DNA from: CAYGZQ01 sp964354375 [NCBI: uncultured Planctomycetota bacterium] | GTDB taxonomy: Bacteria > JAJVIF01 > JAPKYR01 | NCBI GenBank assembly: GCA_964354375.1 | Contig: CAYGZQ010000057.1 | Location: 1 to 26,300, forward strand | DNA length: 26,300 bases | Reading direction: 5' to 3' | In this document: in pieces, positions 16,069-24,540 of the stretch | Position numbering within the stretch: the stretch's first letter is position 1 | How the letters are laid out: the number at the start of each line of letters is the position of its first letter | Notes under the pieces: model-generated | Database searches by the model: none | What the model was told of the DNA's origin: nothing | What the model saw: the letters and a program-made list of their open reading frames with translations, nothing else | Position numbers and translations under genes: made by a program

Positions 16069-18904
16069 GGAGCAATCGCAGCGAAACTACCTTCAGGAAG
16101 AGCAACGGATCAAGGAATCGACCAATCTGTCACCACGTGATCTTGGGGCTCAGAGACCTCTTTTCGATTCAATACCTCGCGATTTGCCAAAGGTACGTTT
16201 CTTCACCCGGCATGCTGGATCTCTTGATTGGCTGGAGTGGGCTGGCGGAAAACGCATGTTAGACACTCTATTCTCCGACAAGGCAACTGCTGATCTCTGC
16301 GATTATGTGATGGGATGGTGGTTGGCTGAGAAGTATGCGTGTGCTCATATAGACGCTGTTCTCGACTTGGTGGCAAGGCACGATAATCAGATTAACACCG
16401 GTTTCGGTAATGCGATTGCCCTAAACCTGCAGCATTGCGCCCTTGAGGACAGAAATCAGATAATCCGGAAATGGGTGGCTGTTCTGATTGGTCTCGAAAG
16501 AGAAGGTGAGTACTTCGGATGGTTTGAGCATCTGATGCGTCGATGCGTGGAGTTTGGTGAGGTCGAGACTGTCATGATGCTCTTTGAGCATATCACGCGG
16601 CCGCGTCTTGTGCCGGAGGTGTCGCCGGAGTATATGGTGAAGTACTTTGGGGAATTTAGGAGGATTTCGCTTAAGGTACGGCCGGCGGATGAGAGCGGAA
16701 TGCTCGGCTATAACTGGCAGAAATTCATAAAGCCGGAATTCCCGACATACTGCAAGCTCTTGTTGCCGATTATCACATCCCACATTCAGAGTTGCTTTTC
16801 TCTGCGCTCAGCCAGCTCCGGTTCGCTTACTCCTTACAGTAGATGGGAGGTGCCGCACTATCTGAGCGGGCTGGAGAAGTTCCTGTACAACTGCGCTGAT
16901 GACTCGATGGAATGGCTTTGTTACAATGAGCCCGAAGCAGGGCGAGGTCTTATTGAATTTTGGCTGAGAGCTGAGACTCCCCTTCTAAGAAAGCTGGCAG
17001 TGAAGGGCCTGGCACAGGTGCCCCAGCGAGGCGGGAAGGCAATAGAGAAGCTGTTCGAGCATAACCTGCTTTTTGACGAGTTCACAGAGCATGAAGTGGC
17101 AGATATCCTGGCAAAGACTTACAGACTGGCATCCGGCAGGACGCGAAAGAAGCTTCATCGAGAACTGGAGCGACAATGGACTCATCGTCCTGCCAGACAA
17201 GACGATGGAATTGGACCGATTGAGGAGCACGTTTACCGGCTCGTCAACGCCGCTCTGAAGTCTGACGAATCAGACCAGGGATTATTAACTCTGAGACAGG
17301 TTGTGGAAGAGCGGTACCCGAACCTGGCGAACTGGAAGCAGCGCATCATGTCTCCTCCTAGCGCCCCGATAGTTGAGGATGTTGTACCGGGTGTGAGTGC
17401 GGAATCTCTGAGGAAGATGTCGCCCGCTGATGCGATCGAAGCTATTGAGGACAAGCAAGGCATACCTCGTGGTTGGCGTAAGGAATTCAACCTAAGAGAG
17501 TTAAGCCAGGCTGTCAGGGGAGACTTCGAATGGAGTGAGCGACTGATAGCATATCTTCATAACTCTGATAACTGGGATAGAGATTTATGGGATGCCGTTT
17601 TCGGGGGTTGGGTTGCGCAGGCATGGGATGAGATCCAATGGGGAAAAATTATTGGTGTTCTGCTGATGCACCCAAGGCTTGAAGAGCATCTTTATGGTGC
17701 CACATCGTTATTGTCAGACGGAATGGAAGGCAAAAATGGGCAAATCGCATTTGCGGATTTTGATAAAGCAATCGAGTTGGCTTCAAGACTTTGGGCTTTG
17801 AGTGAGGATTTTTCAGGGGAAATCCAGAAGTCGGGAGAACTGTATATTCAAGCGATGACCAGCAATGGCGGGAAGCTGGCTTTATTCTGGCTTCATGCGT
17901 TGTCAAGGGCATGGAAAACGGATGATCAACAGCTGAGGGGCAAAATCCCGCTGTTCAAGGCTGACCTTGAAAAGATGATCAAGGGTGATTCTGACTCAAG
18001 CAAGTACGCCAGAGTGATACTTGCCAGCCAGTTTGCATTCCTTTGGACTCGTGAAGAGGAGTGGGCGAGAGAGCATGTCCTGCTTTGGTTTGATTGGAGC
18101 AAGAACGAGAGTCGCGCATTGGAGGCATGGAGTGGGTTCATTGTTAACGGTCGACTGCTCGACGGTATTCTCCCGCTTTTGTTTTCACATTATCTGGAAA
18201 CAGCTGGTCGATTGCATAGATCATTCTCAGAGAAAGAAATTGAGGTATTCATAGTACATGTGGCGATCATGGCGCTATACCGCAGAACGGATGAGCTCGA
18301 GGAAGATTGGCTCATGAAATTCATTGCGGCGTTTTCTGAGGCTGACAGAAACTGGTTCGCATGGAAGATTCGGGATGCACTGGCAAATAATGGGGAGGAA
18401 AAAGCAGTGCAGCAATGGAACCGTTGGGTCAAGCGATACTGGGAAGATCGTAATTCAGGCAAGCCTGCACAACTTGGGGCCAAAGAGAGCGGGATAATGA
18501 TATCCTGGGCTGTTTGCCTTAAGCCGGTTTTCGAGGAGGTCGTTGAAGTGGCTTGCGGCGGTTCCCATCCGGAGTTTGAGCATACATCTCTCTTTAGGGA
18601 TCTGGAACAAACTGGATTACCGGTAGAAAAGGCAGGGAGCTTGTTGAGCTTGCTGACATTCATTCTCGGAGGAGCCGATGAAGACTTTCCGAAATTCCAT
18701 TTCGGAGAGATTGTTGAGATTCTGGGTAAGATTGAGCATCCCGGTCAGTTTAAGCATGAGGTGTTCAGGATATGCAATGATCTTGCAAGGCTGGGGTACG
18801 AAGAGTCGCTTAGCCTCGCGGAGCGAATGGGGGTCCTGAACTACTCACCGCGTATGCCAGAAGGCAAGATCAAGGATCAATCCCCTCGTGACGACTTGAC
18901 CTAA
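16031..18904 (+). CDS. Large DUF4020-like partner protein of the TIR-SIR2 effector
   Basis: A 957-residue, helix- and tryptophan-rich protein without Walker, nuclease or membrane motifs. The start is placed at ATG 16031, which has GAGGAGG (16018-16024) 6 bases upstream; the frame extends further upstream, but those starts would lie deep in the SIR2 coding region. An early segment, FTRHAGSLDWLEWAGGKRML, and the later LWTREEEWAREHVLLWFDWS region resemble, as I recall, the C-terminal DUF4020 part of SIR2-family defence proteins. I therefore read it as the sensor or scaffold half of a split sirtuin system. It overlaps the TIR-SIR2 stop by 38 bp in the +1 frame. A sequencing frameshift in one long gene is the main alternative, but the strong ribosome site argues for two proteins. 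Base composition from 14.8 to 18.9 kb is visibly lower in GC than the Res/Mod genes. Confidence 0.8.
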   Translation: MTSLRSCSETGFEEQSQRNYLQEEQRIKESTNLSPRDLGAQRPLFDSIPRDLPKVRFFTRHAGSLDWLEWAGGKRMLDTLFSDKATADLCDYVMGWWLAEKYACAHIDAVLDLVARHDNQINTGFGNAIALNLQHCALEDRNQIIRKWVAVLIGLEREGEYFGWFEHLMRRCVEFGEVETVMMLFEHITRPRLVPEVSPEYMVKYFGEFRRISLKVRPADESGMLGYNWQKFIKPEFPTYCKLLLPIITSHIQSCFSLRSASSGSLTPYSRWEVPHYLSGLEKFLYNCADDSMEWLCYNEPEAGRGLIEFWLRAETPLLRKLAVKGLAQVPQRGGKAIEKLFEHNLLFDEFTEHEVADILAKTYRLASGRTRKKLHRELERQWTHRPARQDDGIGPIEEHVYRLVNAALKSDESDQGLLTLRQVVEERYPNLANWKQRIMSPPSAPIVEDVVPGVSAESLRKMSPADAIEAIEDKQGIPRGWRKEFNLRELSQAVRGDFEWSERLIAYLHNSDNWDRDLWDAVFGGWVAQAWDEIQWGKIIGVLLMHPRLEEHLYGATSLLSDGMEGKNGQIAFADFDKAIELASRLWALSEDFSGEIQKSGELYIQAMTSNGGKLALFWLHALSRAWKTDDQQLRGKIPLFKADLEKMIKGDSDSSKYARVILASQFAFLWTREEEWAREHVLLWFDWSKNESRALEAWSGFIVNGRLLDGILPLLFSHYLETAGRLHRSFSEKEIEVFIVHVAIMALYRRTDELEEDWLMKFIAAFSEADRNWFAWKIRDALANNGEEKAVQQWNRWVKRYWEDRNSGKPAQLGAKESGIMISWAVCLKPVFEEVVEVACGGSHPEFEHTSLFRDLEQTGLPVEKAGSLLSLLTFILGGADEDFPKFHFGEIVEILGKIEHPGQFKHEVFRICNDLARLGYEESLSLAERMGVLNYSPRMPEGKIKDQSPRDDLT

Positions 18905-18939
18905 TGCTGCGATGTTACTGGCCTAGAACAGGAGCAACC

Positions 18940-20133
18940 ATGGCTACTCAATACTCCCTCAAATCCTTTCTCCGAAAAGCGCCCAACACAATGCTCAGGG
19001 ATTACCTGGCGGCTAAGGGCATAGGGCTGGGCCTGGATTGGGACTCGCTCGGAGAAACGAAGATCGACCCGATCTTTGATGCCATAGAAGCAGCGGATGA
19101 GAGAGTCCAGGCTCAGATAGACAGCGACTTTCGAGATATTCTCGAGATGTCCACCGAAGGGGCGAGGAAGGTCATCATTGAGGAGGGTCGATTCCGTGAG
19201 CTGGACCTTGGAAAGATTCTGGCTCCGATGGATGATCACCTCGATGCTGCGTTCTGGACCTTCATGAATCATCCTGAGGCCTTCCAGGTGGCTTCGCAAC
19301 TTTACCATGCCGACAATCTCCCTAGCCGAAGCTGGCGTAAGCGGTTCGATCTCCCATGTAAAGAACCCGCGATTGACCCGGCATCACAGGAACGTCTTGG
19401 GGAGGCCATCTCGGAATACTATCGAAGGAAGGAAGGCAGAGGCCATGTCTGTCAGGTAGATCACTACAGGCGAGGAGAGCACCTCTACTGGTACGCATAT
19501 CCTCAGGACTACGCAACATCGTCGATGGAGTACGATGATCAAAGGCAGTTTAAACGTCGCACTATGCGACCGGCCTTCGAGGTCGTTTTCGTTCACAAGC
19601 CGGGAAACCAGACACTTGAGCTCTTTGTTCGTGGGACGAAGGGAACAGTTGAAGACCTGCAGATGATCTGGGGAAATGTGATTCTCAACGAAGACCTCGG
19701 ACCACTGCCACAAAGGGGTGAAGTCTATAAGCTTGGGCCTCTTAAGAGCCGGGACTTCCAGTTCCCTTTCAGTCCAGACAGCGGCATCGAAGATGTAAGG
19801 GTGAAAAAACTGAGAATGTATGTCTTGGGCGCCGGGGGCAAAATTACTCTTGAGGCCGACCCGATTGAGAATCGGTATGCCGTCTACGATCTGTTGGATA
19901 GGCTCCTTACTGGAGGTCGAATATCGCTGGATCTCTTGAGCGTGACTCAGGTGGGTTTCCAGATGCAGTTTCGCGACGGCAGATCAGGCAAATCAACTCT
20001 CAGTTTCGAAGTCAGTTACCCTAACTCGTGCAGCCTAAAGCATGAGCCGAAGCACGAGATCGCTCGTGAGCACCTTATCAAGTGGGGCATAGATGTCTCA
20101 GGACACGTTATCCCTGATACTGAAGCGGATTGA
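18940..20133 (+). CDS. Protein of unknown function, first of an overlapping pair
   Basis: A 397-residue soluble protein that I do not recognise as a named family. The N-terminal quarter (TQYSLKSFLRKAPNTMLRDYL, then acidic helices) is helical, and a central basic and aromatic patch HVCQVDHYRRGEHLYWYAYP precedes beta-rich sequence. No catalytic motif is visible. ATG 18940 follows AGGAGC by a few bases; an ATG at 18904 overlaps the previous stop but has no ribosome site. Its last 41 bp overlap the next gene, a sign of coupled expression. Position directly after the TIR-SIR2 and DUF4020-like genes suggests it belongs to the same operon, but a role in defence is inference. I have an impression of similar pairs in other bacteria that I cannot verify here. 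Confidence 0.85.
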   Translation: MATQYSLKSFLRKAPNTMLRDYLAAKGIGLGLDWDSLGETKIDPIFDAIEAADERVQAQIDSDFRDILEMSTEGARKVIIEEGRFRELDLGKILAPMDDHLDAAFWTFMNHPEAFQVASQLYHADNLPSRSWRKRFDLPCKEPAIDPASQERLGEAISEYYRRKEGRGHVCQVDHYRRGEHLYWYAYPQDYATSSMEYDDQRQFKRRTMRPAFEVVFVHKPGNQTLELFVRGTKGTVEDLQMIWGNVILNEDLGPLPQRGEVYKLGPLKSRDFQFPFSPDSGIEDVRVKKLRMYVLGAGGKITLEADPIENRYAVYDLLDRLLTGGRISLDLLSVTQVGFQMQFRDGRSGKSTLSFEVSYPNSCSLKHEPKHEIAREHLIKWGIDVSGHVIPDTEAD

Positions 20134-21163
20134 CGCTCCGATTGAGCCCGTCTTCAACTACGATGAGGTCAGGCTTTGGCCGGATGGCGACCTAGAGCTC
20201 ATAGTCGACCTCGGGCTTTTGAGGGAGATGGTGCCCGCGAAGTCGGTCGTGTGCGATGGTTGTGAAGAAGCGTGCATCGAGAATGTGGTTTACATCGATG
20301 GTCCGAAGAAAGGGCAGGTGCGGGCATACATAGTGTGTCGTAACCGAGACGACATCGGCAGAATAGAGGTACCCCTGGAGCGTCTGAAGCGATGGATCGT
20401 TGATCTTGTGAGACTCGGGGCAACGGTCAAGGAGCTCGTCGGTGCAGATGGGAGGATGGAAGAGGTCATAAGAGATCGTCTCTGGTGGCTGGGAAACGCT
20501 CACCTGAACAACCAGCGGGTTGAGATCTTCCTCGCGTTCGGAGCAACGTGGCCGGATGCCAGGGAGATGTTTGCAGGTGCAGGGCGGCTCAAGGAGTGCG
20601 CATTTCCACTCGTCTTTGTTCTATCGGACGTTGCGGCGGCATTCCCGATCGCCCTGGATGGACAGATGCTCTCACTGCTCCGCCTTATGAGTCTGCAGCG
20701 GGACGGACTGGTGATGGACATGGAGGAGATAGGGCGTGCGGTTGCCAAGAGCCGAGCTAGACGCGGAAAGGCTCTTGAGCCCTTCCCCACCCCGCGGGGG
20801 GCAACCTGGGAGCAGGTTGCCATCGAGTTTGTCAGCGAAATAGCTGTCAAGATTACTGCGGGCTCCGTGGTACAGCACAGGACCTATGATGAAATGGGAT
20901 TCGCGGACTCGCGCGGGACCGGAAATCCACCCAACGTGCAATGGGAACTGCTCAGACAGTTCGCAAAGGGTGGAGGCAGTCTCAGGCACGGTGATTCCAC
21001 TGCCCTGGTTGGGGGTTCCAAGAAGAAGGTTTCGGATCTTCGCAAACTCCTCAAGAGGCTATTCGGCCTCAGTGATGACCCCTTCAAGCTCTATCGTACA
21101 GAAGGGGGATACGAAACCAGGTTCGTGATCCTCTATTCTGTTGCTGAAGACGACTTCCGGTGA
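20093..21163 (+). CDS. Zinc-binding protein with possible winged-helix C-terminus, function unknown
   Basis: A 356-residue protein. Cysteines C54, C57 and C61, with another near residue 82 (YIVCRNRD), make a likely zinc site in the N-terminal part. Residues about 300-350 (KKKVSDLRKLLKRLFGLSDD then YRTEGGYETRFVI) resemble the wing and recognition helix of an OmpR-type winged-helix DNA-binding fold, but this is a pattern impression only. The ATG at 20093 lies within the previous gene and has AGTGGGG upstream. It appears to end the operon, since a hairpin and T-run follow. A DNA-binding or regulatory partner of the preceding unknown protein is the best guess. Confidence 0.82.
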   Translation: MSQDTLSLILKRIDAPIEPVFNYDEVRLWPDGDLELIVDLGLLREMVPAKSVVCDGCEEACIENVVYIDGPKKGQVRAYIVCRNRDDIGRIEVPLERLKRWIVDLVRLGATVKELVGADGRMEEVIRDRLWWLGNAHLNNQRVEIFLAFGATWPDAREMFAGAGRLKECAFPLVFVLSDVAAAFPIALDGQMLSLLRLMSLQRDGLVMDMEEIGRAVAKSRARRGKALEPFPTPRGATWEQVAIEFVSEIAVKITAGSVVQHRTYDEMGFADSRGTGNPPNVQWELLRQFAKGGGSLRHGDSTALVGGSKKKVSDLRKLLKRLFGLSDDPFKLYRTEGGYETRFVILYSVAEDDFR

Positions 21164-21189
21164 ATTTTCACCGGGCCCCCCGATTTTTT
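21157..21189 (+). terminator. Hairpin and T-run after the long defence operon
   Basis: CCGGTGAA (21157-21164) and TTCACCGG (21167-21174) form an 8-bp stem that overlaps the last stop codon, and CGGG/CCCG can form a shorter GC stem at 21172-21182 followed by ATTTTTT. The T-run is not directly at the base of the long stem, so termination strength is uncertain. The long palindrome might equally be a binding site. Confidence 0.45.
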
Positions 21190-21251
21190 CTCACTTTTTT
21201 CGCTTTGCTGGAACCCCTGTATCCAAGCTGGTTTGACCTATCCCATATCCT

Positions 21252-21403
21252 CCGGAACGGCATTTCCCGGCCGTTTCCGGTGAAAACTCACGGATGGGGT
21301 TGAGAGCTCAGCTCGGGAAAAAGCGCAGCTCTTAATCCATACGGAAAAGACAGCAGCCCCCGTTAGGCGATCCCGAGCTGGCCTTTCGGGGGTTGTTTGT
21401 TTT
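21252..21403 (+). ncRNA. Structured leader RNA with two hairpins linked by a 10-bp loop-loop complement
   Basis: Three stems can be drawn by eye. Hairpin A: CCGGAACGGC (21252-21261) with GCCGTTTCCGG (21270-21280), one bulged base. Hairpin B: a 12-bp stem, 21297-21308 with 21327-21338, including G-U pairs. Hairpin C: AGCCCCCG (21355-21362) with CGGGGGTT (21387-21394), an inner AGGC/GCCT stem, and a T-rich tail. The loop of hairpin B holds CAGCTCGGGA (21309-21318), the perfect reverse complement of TCCCGAGCTG (21371-21380) in the loop of hairpin C. Hairpin C plus its tail looks like an attenuator just upstream of the primase operon. RNA-RNA control of primase transcription resembles the P4 satellite immunity region, an analogy I infer and do not claim as homology. 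Confidence 0.55.
21355..21403 (+). terminator. Attenuator-like hairpin upstream of the primase operon
   Basis: The stem AGCCCCCG/CGGGGGTT, with an inner AGGC/GCCT stem, is followed directly by TTGTTTGTTTT. The first downstream gene starts 11 bases after the tail, so termination here would switch off the primase operon. Confidence 0.55.
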
Positions 21404-21413
21404 AGAGGTCGGA

Positions 21414-21596
21414 ATGACCAAACGAAGTAAGACGGGATTCACGATTACCACGCGGATCTCAGAGACCCCCATGACCCAGGCTCAGTGGGAGGCCGCCGAG
21501 GATCTTCTGGCGGAGATGGTTGCAGAGATGATCTTCAAGGAATACCGGGAACGGTTTGGAGGTGAGACGAATGACAGGAACGGTGCAGCAGAATAA
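21414..21596 (+). CDS. Small 60-residue protein of the mobile-element operon
   Basis: ATG 21414 has GAGG (21405-21408) at good spacing; a TTG at 21393 lies within the T-rich tail of the attenuator and is unlikely. The protein (MTKRSKTGFTITTRISETPM, then an acidic helix ending in RERFGGETNDRNGAAE) has no motif I know. It overlaps the zinc-ribbon gene by 26 bp and is first in the primase operon, where small regulatory or accessory proteins are common in integrative elements. Confidence 0.6.
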   Translation: MTKRSKTGFTITTRISETPMTQAQWEAAEDLLAEMVAEMIFKEYRERFGGETNDRNGAAE

Positions 21597-21993
21597 CGGC
21601 GTCGAGGGGACGGCAAAGGCGACCCGGCGCGTTCCCAAGGCAACCGGATGCCCTTACTGCAAGCGAACCTTCTGGTCGCCAAAGGGTTGGGTCGTATGCC
21701 CCTGGTGCGGGAAGCGCATTGAAGTCCTGAGCGGGATCGAGGGAAGCCTGGCCGGCTTCTTTACGAAGCTCCTCGAAGGAATCGCGGTTTCAGGCGGGAT
21801 TTCCCACGTAGAGGTATCTCACCCCTACCCCCGACCCTCTCAACGCTCCCAGGGGCTTGTAGACGCATGCCGAAAAGTGATATCTGAAAGCCCGCATCAG
21901 GAGCGGGCTACAGAGGGTCAAAATCACGAAAAAGAGCTTCAAGGAAAGACCAGGTCACCGCAGGAGAGTGAAAGGGGGAAAGAAAATGACTGA
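21571..21993 (+). CDS. Zinc-ribbon protein upstream of the primase
   Basis: A 140-residue protein whose start at 21571 has GGAGG (21558-21562) upstream. Two CxxC pairs, CPYC (C27, C30) and CPWC (C43, C46), form a zinc ribbon near residues 25-50. The C-terminal half is hydrophilic, rich in glutamine, serine and glutamate, and probably disordered. Its stop overlaps the primase start region. A nucleic-acid-binding accessory of the replication genes is likely from context, but no function is shown. Confidence 0.7.
   Translation: MTGTVQQNNGVEGTAKATRRVPKATGCPYCKRTFWSPKGWVVCPWCGKRIEVLSGIEGSLAGFFTKLLEGIAVSGGISHVEVSHPYPRPSQRSQGLVDACRKVISESPHQERATEGQNHEKELQGKTRSPQESERGKEND
21889..21909 (+). promoter_or_regulatory. 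Perfect 7-bp hairpin shortly upstream of the primase start
   Basis: AGCCCGC (21889-21895) and GCGGGCT (21903-21909) pair perfectly around a 7-base loop inside the end of the zinc-ribbon gene, 77 bases before the primase ATG. No T-run follows. It could influence coupling or stability of the mRNA, or be incidental. Confidence 0.3.
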
Positions 21994-24490
21994 GAAGAGT
22001 CACAAGGCCGAGTCGCCGCTCAAGGAAATCCTGAGCCGCCTGAAGGTGGTCAAAGGCCCGGATTCACGAGGCGAATACATCGCCTGGTGTCCGTTTCACA
22101 AAGACGGGGAAGGTAAGCCCCCGCATCAACCGAACTTGAACGTTTCAACACGAGGATTCATATGCCACGCCTGCGGGGCGAAAGGCGGGCTCCGCAAATT
22201 GGCTGAATGTCTTGGCATGGAGGTACCAACTATGCAGGAATCATTTGAGGCAATCTACGACTACAAGGACAGGGACGGGAATCTGCTCTACCAGCAAATC
22301 CGGAAGCCCGGGAAGAAGTTCCGCTTCCGAAGGCCCGACGGTAACGGCGATTGGATCTGGAACCTGAGCGGCGTCGACCGGATTCTCTACAGGCTGCCCG
22401 AGCTTGTTGCCAGTCCCGGCAAGCCCGTGTTCATTGCCGAGGGGGAGAAGGATGCGGACAGGCTCACGAAAGAAGGGCTTCTGGCCACGACAAACCCAGG
22501 TGGTGCCGGGAGGTGGAAGAAGGAGTACTCAATGGACCTCAAGGGCCGCGACGTCGTGATCCTCCCTGATAACGATGAGCCCGGCAAGATGCACGTTCAA
22601 CAGGTCGCGAGGTCGCTGCACGGCAAGGCGAAGAGCATCAAGGTGGTGGAACTGCCCGAACTCCCCGAGAAGGGCGATGTGTCGGACTGGATTGAACTCG
22701 GTCACACAGTTGAAGAACTGCAAGCCCTGGTCGGCCAGGCCCCGGAATGGCTGCCGCAAGCGCAGGGCAACTCGAAAAACGAGGGTGAAAAATCCGGGAA
22801 GGATAAAACTCAGGCTGATCTTGTGATCGAAGCCATTCTCTCATCGGGGATCGAGTTGTTCCCGGACGAGCGCGGCAAACCGCACGCGGCTATCCCGAGT
22901 GAAAAGGGACGCCGTATTGTTTCCATGGACTCGCCCGAGTTCGGTGACCATGTGAGCTACCTCGCTTATAGCCATTTGAGCAAGGTGCCGGGCAGCGAAA
23001 CACTGGCCGCAGTGAAACGCAGCCTCCAGGGAATCGCTCGTTATGAAGGCGAGCAGCACACCCTTCATGTAAGAGTGGCATGGCACGAGGGAGCTATCTG
23101 GATAGACAAGGACGGGTACAAGGCCATCCGGGTTACTGAGGAAGGATGGGAGATTATCAACGATCCCCCGATCCTGTTCAGGTCCTTCTCGCATCAGAAG
23201 CCCCTGCCTGACCCTGTGCATGGAGGCGATCCTCGAAAGCTTCTTGAGTTTGTCAACGCCCGGGACCGTTTCAGCCGGTTGGCAATCATGTCTTACGTGA
23301 CGGCGGCGATGGTTCCGGATATTCCCTCCAACGCCCTCATTCTCCATGGCGGCCAGGGGACAGCAAAGAGCACTCTCCTGAGAGTAATCAAGGCCCTTCT
23401 CGACCCTTCGGACCTCGATCTCAACGTTGCCTTCAGTAAACCCGAGCAGTTTGTTCTAACCGCCTGGCAGAGCAGGATGCTCAACATCGACAACCTGGCG
23501 TATTTGCCAACTTGGCTATCCAACGCGTTATGCTGTACCGTCACAGGCGCCGGACAGGCGACTCGCTGTCACTACACGATGGAGGAGCTGAACGTCCTCA
23601 AGATCAAACGTGTCGTGGGATTATCCGGCATCAACCTGGTGGCTGAGAGGCCTGACCTGCTTGAGCGCTCGACAATCCTTGCCCTCGGGCCGATCCCTCC
23701 CCATCAAAGATGCGAAGAGTCGGAGTTCTGGAAGTCATTTGAAAAGGCATACCCGTCGATCCTGGGCGGTTTCCTGGACGTGCTTAGTCATGCCATGAGA
23801 ATCAAGCCGACAATCCAGTTGGAGCGCCCACCGAGGATGAAGGATTTTGCTATGTGGGGTGCGGCAGCAGCGGTCGCGCTTGGGCACACCGTCGAGGAAT
23901 TCCAGGAGGCTGTTGATTGGACCTGCGCGAGACAAAACGAAGCGGCGATAGAAGCGAGCCCGGTCGCTCAGACGGTGGTCGCCATGATGAAAGCTGAGAA
24001 GGAGGAAGTCTGGCATGGAAGTCCAGCCGACTTCCTCAGGAACATCAACGGAATGGCCCCAGGACTGCAGATCAGGACGAACTCAAGATGCTGGCCAAAG
24101 AACCCTACATGGGCTGTCAGGCGGCTGAATGAAGTCCGGCCAAGCCTACTTGCAGCGGGCATAGAGGCGGAGATCACCCGGACCAGCGAAGGCAGCCTGA
24201 TACGCCTCCGGAAGATTCCTGCGTCAGCAGGGGATTCGGTCAACGGATCGATGACGGTAATGACGGTAAAACATCCTGGCCCAGAAAATACCGTTACTCC
24301 AGAACCCGCTCCTGATGCGACCTGTGACGGTAATGACGGTAATGACGGTATTTTTCCCAACATTCTGGAAAGCACTGAAGAGGATGATTCCGCGGTCACC
24401 TCAAACGGTGTCGGGGACGAGTACGACGACATCCGCCACCTTCTCTCTGTTGATTTAGGAAAATCGCAGGATTTCGAGTATGGATGGTAG
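21986..24490 (+). CDS. Primase-helicase of a mobile element (zinc finger, TOPRIM, ATPase)
   Basis: A replication protein of 834 residues. An N-terminal CHC2-type zinc finger has C35, H38, C60 and C63. A TOPRIM fold follows, with FIAEGEKDADRL (E152, E154, D156) and ILPDNDEPG (D195, D197), which are the metal-binding acidic residues of DnaG-type primases. An ATPase/helicase region has Walker A GGQGTAKS at 455-462 and a following SRMLNIDNLAYL segment. The C-terminal tail carries DGNDGNDG-type repeats encoded by tandem 9-bp repeats. ATG 21986 has AAAGGGGG just upstream, and a GTG at 21968 is weaker. Proteins of this layout start replication of satellite phages and integrative elements. It sits between the structured leader and the recombinase. 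Confidence 0.92.
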   Translation: MTEKSHKAESPLKEILSRLKVVKGPDSRGEYIAWCPFHKDGEGKPPHQPNLNVSTRGFICHACGAKGGLRKLAECLGMEVPTMQESFEAIYDYKDRDGNLLYQQIRKPGKKFRFRRPDGNGDWIWNLSGVDRILYRLPELVASPGKPVFIAEGEKDADRLTKEGLLATTNPGGAGRWKKEYSMDLKGRDVVILPDNDEPGKMHVQQVARSLHGKAKSIKVVELPELPEKGDVSDWIELGHTVEELQALVGQAPEWLPQAQGNSKNEGEKSGKDKTQADLVIEAILSSGIELFPDERGKPHAAIPSEKGRRIVSMDSPEFGDHVSYLAYSHLSKVPGSETLAAVKRSLQGIARYEGEQHTLHVRVAWHEGAIWIDKDGYKAIRVTEEGWEIINDPPILFRSFSHQKPLPDPVHGGDPRKLLEFVNARDRFSRLAIMSYVTAAMVPDIPSNALILHGGQGTAKSTLLRVIKALLDPSDLDLNVAFSKPEQFVLTAWQSRMLNIDNLAYLPTWLSNALCCTVTGAGQATRCHYTMEELNVLKIKRVVGLSGINLVAERPDLLERSTILALGPIPPHQRCEESEFWKSFEKAYPSILGGFLDVLSHAMRIKPTIQLERPPRMKDFAMWGAAAAVALGHTVEEFQEAVDWTCARQNEAAIEASPVAQTVVAMMKAEKEEVWHGSPADFLRNINGMAPGLQIRTNSRCWPKNPTWAVRRLNEVRPSLLAAGIEAEITRTSEGSLIRLRKIPASAGDSVNGSMTVMTVKHPGPENTVTPEPAPDATCDGNDGNDGIFPNILESTEEDDSAVTSNGVGDEYDDIRHLLSVDLGKSQDFEYGW
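24252..24351 (+). repeat. Iteron-like TGACGGTAA repeats in the 3' end of the primase gene
   Basis: TGACGGTAA occurs twice in tandem at 24252-24269 and again as two perfect copies plus one with a final mismatch at 24325-24351. The copies are in frame with each other and encode DGNDGNDG in the second cluster. They may be coding low-complexity only, or DNA sites bound by the primase itself, as iterons are in related replicons. Confidence 0.6.
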
Positions 24491-24540
24491 CGGAAGCATG
24501 CTCCTGCATCGCGGGTTATCTGGTTAGACTAGTATAGATA

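Noticed and set aside
9110-21163. BREX, DISARM or Dnd system
   Set aside because: I found no PglZ, BrxC/BrxL, DrmA/DrmB or Dnd sulfurtransferase-like proteins; the genes fit a type III-like restriction pair plus a sirtuin module.
22841-23347. A 168-codon minus-strand frame opposite the primase
   Set aside because: It lies entirely within the primase frame, including the approach to the Walker A motif, and is a composition-driven shadow.
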